A stretch of DNA of 15,274 nucleotides, taken from contig NC_004721.2 in assembly GCF_000007825.1 (NCBI RefSeq), positions 1 to 15,274 on the forward strand, written 5' to 3'. This document shows, piece by piece, positions 11,423 through 15,274 of this stretch; within the stretch, counting starts at the first letter, position 1; each line of letters opens with the position of its first letter. The translations under genes were made by a program, and so were the position numbers. Source of the stretch: Bacillus cereus ATCC 14579 (GTDB lineage: Bacteria; Bacillota; Bacilli; Bacillales; Bacillaceae_G). A model generated the notes under the pieces. It saw only the letters and a list, made by a program, of their open reading frames with translations. It searched no databases and had not been told where the DNA came from.

Positions 11423-12217
11423 ATGTCAAAATTCGATGAAAAGACCTGGAGGGAATCCCGTGTCACGTTACCCGCCCAGACACCTATCACACAATATTTT
11501 CAGGACACAAAACCAAACTACATTTTAATTACAAACCGTAATGATACAGAAATTTACTTGTCAACAAGTGCCGGGGTAAGCAAAAACGAGTATGCTATCA
11601 AAATTCCGCCATTAGGTAGGAAACTATATTCAAGACCAAAAACAATGACTCAAGTGTTTTTATATCAGGAATCAACGAAAGAAATTGTAATTGATTTAGA
11701 AACATGGGAAGGCGAATTTGAAGCATCAGCATTAAGTCAATCACTCGATACTGTACCACTTACAGGCGATCAAGTGCTTGGTATTGTACATGTTGGTAAC
11801 TTCCCTGACAAACAGGATGTACTCATTGATAATTTCCCCACTACACAAAATGTAGCTGGTAAAGTGTCGGTCGAGAACTTCCCTGCACCTGTTAAGACAG
11901 TATCAGTGGATAACTTCCCTACACCTGTCAAAACGGTATCAGTAGATAATTTTCCTACATTACAGCAAGTAGAAGTAACCAATCAGCTACTACCTACTTA
12001 CTATAAAAACGCTGAAATCATTACACCGCATGATACAGCGAATTTTAGCGAAACGTTAGCTATTACTGTAGCAAAAACAGGTGACGTTGCTCTTACATTT
12101 ATGAACGGTGTGAGCGTTGTTTTAAACCTGTTGCAAGGTACAGTTTACCCGTTTCATGTTAAACAGGTAAAAGCTACCGGAACAACTGCTACTGGAATTG
12201 TAGCACTAAGGGGGTAA
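11423..12217 (+). CDS. Virion surface protein with NFP repeats (probable vertex or spike component)
   Basis: A 264-residue protein from ATG 11423, eight bases after AAGGAG (11409-11414). Residues 1-110 form a beta-rich head (NYILITNRNDTEIYLSTSAG, then RPKTMTQVFLYQ). Residues 120-180 hold five N-F-P units, the last three spaced 12 residues apart (VSVENFP, VSVDNFP, VSVDNFP), a repeat found in phage fibre and decoration proteins, where it makes a stiff beta rod. Residues 185-264 make a C-terminal beta domain (ITVAKTGDVALTFMNG). No membrane segment is present. Head, repeat rod and terminal domain suit a trimeric vertex or spike protein. It lies directly before the large spike candidate. Function is inferred. 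Confidence 0.75.
   Translation: MSKFDEKTWRESRVTLPAQTPITQYFQDTKPNYILITNRNDTEIYLSTSAGVSKNEYAIKIPPLGRKLYSRPKTMTQVFLYQESTKEIVIDLETWEGEFEASALSQSLDTVPLTGDQVLGIVHVGNFPDKQDVLIDNFPTTQNVAGKVSVENFPAPVKTVSVDNFPTPVKTVSVDNFPTLQQVEVTNQLLPTYYKNAEIITPHDTANFSETLAITVAKTGDVALTFMNGVSVVLNLLQGTVYPFHVKQVKATGTTATGIVALRG
11876..11955 (+). repeat. 36-bp tandem repeats within the NFP-repeat gene
   Basis: Two full 36-base units (11876-11911 and 11912-11947) and the start of a third are in frame and differ mainly at silent or conservative positions (CCTGCACCTGTTAAG versus CCTACACCTGTCAAA). Two more divergent units lie upstream, with their N-F-P codons at about 11798 and 11831. Such repeats can change copy number by slippage or recombination. 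Confidence 0.85.
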
Positions 12218-12221
12218 CGTT

Positions 12222-14183
12222 TTGGAAACACGGTATACAGAACACAGTCACTTTAATAACTGGGGTTCAACAAGAGAAAAAGAAATTATTAGGCAACTAT
12301 TACGTGACACAAATTCAGTAGGGAATATAAATGAAAAGTTTGATGTCTTAAAGCAACAAGGTAGAAACCTAGTTAGAAATACAGATTTTGTGAAAATGCC
12401 TTACATTCAGTCTAGAAGTAAGATTTATACATTTGAAGCGACAAAGGACTCTTTTATTCCTGATAAAAAATCGTTGTTCATTCAATCCGAAGGGTATGAA
12501 TCATCTACTGATCCAAACAAAGATTTTGCCTTTCTACTAACAGAAACAATGTTACAGTACGAACAACTTAAAGTTTCTTTTTGGGTCTATCCTTCAGAAT
12601 CAAATAAAGAAATGAATATTAGAATGGCTTATTCTCAAGGTGATGTTGTTTACTTAGGTGACCATGACCAATGGAATAAAGTTTCTATCCTATTAGACCT
12701 ATCAGCTATAGCAAAACAAAATAACTACTTATATTTCAACATGCTTTCTTCCTATTCTATTTATATGACAGGGCTTGAAGTTGAAAGATATGTAGAAGAA
12801 ACAAAAACGTATCCTACTAGCTTTAAACAAGTAAATGATGTGTTAACAGAAAACTCATCAACCATACAGAATACAAAAGGTAGTATTGAAAGAATGATTG
12901 AAGTTGCACAAACCTATGTTGAAAAAGTGAATACACTTTCATATGGGAACATTGCTACGCCTTACGATGCAAAGGTTGACCCTATCAATGGAAAATACCA
13001 AATAGATTGTAGCTCCTTTGCAAATCTATTAATTCACGGTATTCCCTACGATCAGTCACGCTATGTAAAAAACGAAAATGTAAACTCAAAACTATTCTTT
13101 CAAAATTTAGATGGATACAAGTACCGTTTTGCAAATGAAATAGCTAGATATGCGTTTGAAAAAGGATATTCCTATAAACCGAATAGCGACTTTTCAAATG
13201 TAGAACCGGGTGACGTGTTATTTTTCAGTTGGACAAACCGTGAAATGGGTGGAGATTTAGCAAAAGAATTAAGAGAGAATGCGTTTATGAAAATCGACCA
13301 TGTAGCGGTATTTCTAAATAAGAAAAACGAATCATATTGGTCTACCCTACAATTTGATAACGGTATTAGTAGTGTTTACTATGATGCGACAAACGAATAC
13401 ATGTCACAATGTGTAATCGCTGCAAGGTTCCCTTTTTCTAGCGTGGATAGTCAAGTACAGTCTTCAAACCTGCTGTATGAAGGCGATGTTGTAAGAAATG
13501 TTAGCAATACCACTCAGGTCTATACATACACACTAGCCGAGCCTTTAAAAAAAGGAAAATACTATTCATTTGTATTTGATGGAAATGTATTAACAGATGA
13601 TTGTTACTTTGTTTTACAAGTCAATAACAAAACGATCTATACGGACTATGGGAAAAAAGGAAAATATAACGGTATTACAACGTTTTACTTCCCTTACTTA
13701 CTAGACGATATAGCCGACAAAATAGCGGTTGGTATAGGTAGGTCTGGTAGTACAGATTTAAACAGAAGCGCTGTAATGAATTGGTGTATGTTATTTGAGG
13801 GATATGAAAGGGATAAAACAAGCTATGTGAAACCTGCAAAATCGTTTATTAGAAACTTCAATCTAATTCCTAGTTTAGAAGCTGATTTATTAACTTCATA
13901 TGCACCTTATTATAAATACGCTATAGAAGGAGAAAAGATGTATTTCAACTTCTCCTTACCTTTTAACACGCTACGCACCGGAAACCTATTACTAGGAAAC
14001 ATACAATCTGATGCGCCCAAAACAACACAACGTCTTCCTATAAATTTAATAGGTGAGAACTACGAAGCGATTAATGGTGTACTACAGATCTCTTGGAACG
14101 GTGACATCACAATTGTACCTTATAACCAATCTGTAAAATGGCGATATGGTTTAGCGAATGGGTGCATATTCAAAAATGTATAA
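12222..14183 (+). CDS. Large spike/receptor-binding candidate with embedded NlpC/P60-like domain
   Basis: A 653-residue protein starting with TTG 12222, after GGGGG (12210-12214). Residues 50-205 resemble carbohydrate-binding jelly rolls of phage minor proteins: GRNLVRNTDF opens it, then KVSFWVYPSES and YLYFNMLSSYSIYMTGLEVE. Residues 235-395 look like an NlpC/P60 papain-like fold: IDCSSFANLL (Cys263), FSNVEPGDVLFFSW and KIDHVAVFLN (His360). The usual third polar residue is not obvious. Residues 415-545 look like a second jelly roll (NLLYEGDVVRNVS, then KKGKYYSFVFDG and WCMLFEGYERD). The rest is beta-rich. It probably binds the host surface and may cut wall peptides or link to itself through the Cys. 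The domain call is by eye. Confidence 0.78.
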   Translation: METRYTEHSHFNNWGSTREKEIIRQLLRDTNSVGNINEKFDVLKQQGRNLVRNTDFVKMPYIQSRSKIYTFEATKDSFIPDKKSLFIQSEGYESSTDPNKDFAFLLTETMLQYEQLKVSFWVYPSESNKEMNIRMAYSQGDVVYLGDHDQWNKVSILLDLSAIAKQNNYLYFNMLSSYSIYMTGLEVERYVEETKTYPTSFKQVNDVLTENSSTIQNTKGSIERMIEVAQTYVEKVNTLSYGNIATPYDAKVDPINGKYQIDCSSFANLLIHGIPYDQSRYVKNENVNSKLFFQNLDGYKYRFANEIARYAFEKGYSYKPNSDFSNVEPGDVLFFSWTNREMGGDLAKELRENAFMKIDHVAVFLNKKNESYWSTLQFDNGISSVYYDATNEYMSQCVIAARFPFSSVDSQVQSSNLLYEGDVVRNVSNTTQVYTYTLAEPLKKGKYYSFVFDGNVLTDDCYFVLQVNNKTIYTDYGKKGKYNGITTFYFPYLLDDIADKIAVGIGRSGSTDLNRSAVMNWCMLFEGYERDKTSYVKPAKSFIRNFNLIPSLEADLLTSYAPYYKYAIEGEKMYFNFSLPFNTLRTGNLLLGNIQSDAPKTTQRLPINLIGENYEAINGVLQISWNGDITIVPYNQSVKWRYGLANGCIFKNV

Positions 14184-14195
14184 GGAGGGTTACAA

Positions 14196-14483
14196 ATGGC
14201 CTTACAAATTACGTACGGTATGGAGGTGTTCGGGAAGCAATTAGACTTCCCGAAAGCTTATCTACAAATTGTAAATATTAATGGTGATAAAACATATATG
14301 ACAGTGCAAGTTATCTTGTATGATGATGACCAAAAGGGGAATGTAATTAACAGACTGCAATACGGGTTTAAACCATCTATTTTAGATTCTGCACCTAACT
14401 ATCACAAACAAGGTTATGAATATATGAAGACATTACCAGAGTTTAAAAATGCGATTGATATTTTAGAAGAAGGACAAATATAA
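14196..14483 (+). CDS. Small protein of unknown function between spike and endolysin genes
   Basis: A 95-residue soluble protein, AAGGAGGG just upstream of the ATG. The first half is beta-rich (AYLQIVNINGDKTYMTVQVI) and the second half is helical (NYHKQGYEYMKTLPEFKNAI). There is no membrane segment, cysteine or repeat. Small proteins with this layout follow tail-fibre genes in several Bacillus phages as I recall, so it may be an accessory or assembly factor of the spike. I cannot name the family. Confidence 0.72.
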   Translation: MALQITYGMEVFGKQLDFPKAYLQIVNINGDKTYMTVQVILYDDDQKGNVINRLQYGFKPSILDSAPNYHKQGYEYMKTLPEFKNAIDILEEGQI

Positions 14484-14495
14484 GGGGGAATTAAT

Positions 14496-15179
14496 ATGAC
14501 AGTAATTGCTGATTTATCACATCATGAAACAGTAGATTGGAGTGTTACAGGTAAGGTGTTAGACTTTGCTATTTTACGTGTACAAGACGGAAGTAGAGTA
14601 GTAGACAGAGAATATAAGAAGAATGTAACAGGGTGTAAAGCGTACGGTGTGCCTTTTGGGAACTACGCATTCTGCCGTTTTGTATCTGAAAATGATGCTA
14701 AAATCGAAGCACGTGACTTTTGGGAACGTGGTGACAAGGATGCAAAGATTTGGTTTGCAGATATTGAACAGGACACAATGTCTGATATGAGAGCCGGAAC
14801 ACAAGCCTTCATTGATGAACTATATAGACTAGGCGCACAGCGTGTAGGTGTATATGTTGGACATCATAAGTATAGACAATATCAGGTTGACAAGTTACAG
14901 CGTGTAGAAGCTGTATGGATTCCACGTTATGGCGGTAAGAAGCCTGACTTCCCATGTGATATATGGCAATATACAGAAACCGGTAGACTGCAAGGTGTAT
15001 CAGGTGAAGTTGACCTAAACTACCTAAATAATGGGTATACGTTAGAGAAGTTGACAGGTGTACCGAAAGTGAAAGCTAACTATTTTGTGACAGGCGGTTT
15101 CAATGATCCTGCTGCAATTGCAAAAATGAAAGAGTTTATGGAACAAAACGGATGGTGGTATGAAGTGAAAGAGGGGTGA
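14496..15179 (+). CDS. GH25 lysozyme endolysin (Mur2-type) with C-terminal wall-binding segment
   Basis: A 227-residue enzyme; GGGGG lies upstream of the ATG. Residues 1-185 match the GH25 (Cellosyl-like) muramidase barrel: ADLSHH near the start (Asp6), FAILRVQDG, YGVPFGNYAF, and WFADIEQD with the acid pair Asp89 and Glu91, then GVYVGHHKY and DIWQYTETG. The last 35 residues (ANYFVTGGFNDPAAIAKMKE and GWWYEVKE) look like a small SPOR- or amidase02_C-like wall-binding unit. It would cut the N-acetylmuramic acid to N-acetylglucosamine bond to release progeny. GIL01 has an active muramidase, Mur2 (ORF30), at this place. It has no membrane segment, unlike the virion hydrolases. Its stop lies in the terminator stem. 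Confidence 0.93.
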   Translation: MTVIADLSHHETVDWSVTGKVLDFAILRVQDGSRVVDREYKKNVTGCKAYGVPFGNYAFCRFVSENDAKIEARDFWERGDKDAKIWFADIEQDTMSDMRAGTQAFIDELYRLGAQRVGVYVGHHKYRQYQVDKLQRVEAVWIPRYGGKKPDFPCDIWQYTETGRLQGVSGEVDLNYLNNGYTLEKLTGVPKVKANYFVTGGFNDPAAIAKMKEFMEQNGWWYEVKEG

Positions 15180-15201
15180 CGATAAGTCCCCTTCTTTTTT
15201 T
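15171..15201 (+). terminator. Terminator of the late operon
   Basis: GAGGGG (15171-15176) pairs with CCCCTT (15188-15193) with one G-U pair, followed closely by seven T (15195-15201). The stem includes the bases around the endolysin stop. It ends the only late transcript, just before the right end. Confidence 0.75.
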
Positions 15202-15274
15202 GTTTTATTGTGAATCATAGATATAGATTGTTGTCAATAGTGGTTATTCAAATGGGCGATGAACCTATGCCCAT
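15202..15274. repeat. Right inverted terminal repeat (probable genome end)
   Basis: Read inward on the minus strand, this end begins ATGGGCAT and contains TCGCCCATTT, TATTGACA (15232-15239) and CTATATCTATGATT (15213-15226), in the same order and with the same spacing for the last two blocks as on the left. Bases 15252-15257 and 15269-15274 are reverse complements, mirroring the left end. There is no gene here. It is the second expected protein-primed origin. Confidence 0.85.

Noticed and set aside
1..15274. tRNA genes, CRISPR arrays, insertion sequences, integrase
   Set aside because: No cloverleaf, spaced identical repeats, transposase or recombinase motifs seen; related phages persist as linear plasmids, so lack of an integrase is expected.

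Overview
The window looks like the complete linear genome of a small membrane-containing temperate phage of the Betatectivirus type, the group of Bam35, GIL01 and AP50 that infects Bacillus. It carries a protein-primed family B DNA polymerase next to a terminal-protein candidate, imperfect inverted repeats at both ends, an FtsK/HerA-like packaging ATPase, a major capsid protein of the expected length, a run of tiny membrane proteins, several peptidoglycan hydrolases, and a LexA-like small regulator plus a gp7-like peptide. All 29 genes I support are on the + strand. The AT-rich composition, AGGAGG ribosome binding sites and Bacillus-type LexA boxes (GAAC-N4-GTTC) point to a low-GC Bacillota host, most likely a Bacillus. 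The species cannot be fixed from sequence alone.

Layout. 1-72: left terminal repeat. 100-300: leader with two promoters, LexA-box-like sites and two inverted repeats. 360-4293: early replication operon (small HTH regulator, probable SSB, small unknown, terminal protein, DNA polymerase). 4296-4661: LexA-like DNA-binding protein and gp7-like peptide, closed by a strong terminator. 4681-4780: late promoter with a LexA box between its -35 and -10. 4780-6671: assembly and packaging genes, four of them chained by out-of-frame overlaps and ending in the packaging ATPase. 6684-10206: virion and membrane proteins, including the major capsid protein. 10210-11410: two membrane-anchored wall hydrolases (GH73-like glucosaminidase and M15-like peptidase) with matching C-terminal anchors. 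11423-14483: probable vertex/spike proteins, one with NFP repeats and one large protein with an embedded NlpC/P60-like domain. 14496-15179: GH25 endolysin with a C-terminal wall-binding segment. 15171-15274: terminator and right terminal repeat.

How it fits together. The terminal protein and polymerase would start copying at the two ends. Host LexA, helped by the gp7-like peptide, would hold the early and late promoters down until the SOS response, and the LexA-like activator would then open the late operon. The capsid and membrane proteins form the shell, the ATPase fills it, spike proteins bind the host surface, membrane-bound hydrolases open the wall on entry, and the GH25 enzyme opens it for release. 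Functional names rest on motifs, lengths and gene order compared with what I know of tectiviruses. No database search was run.
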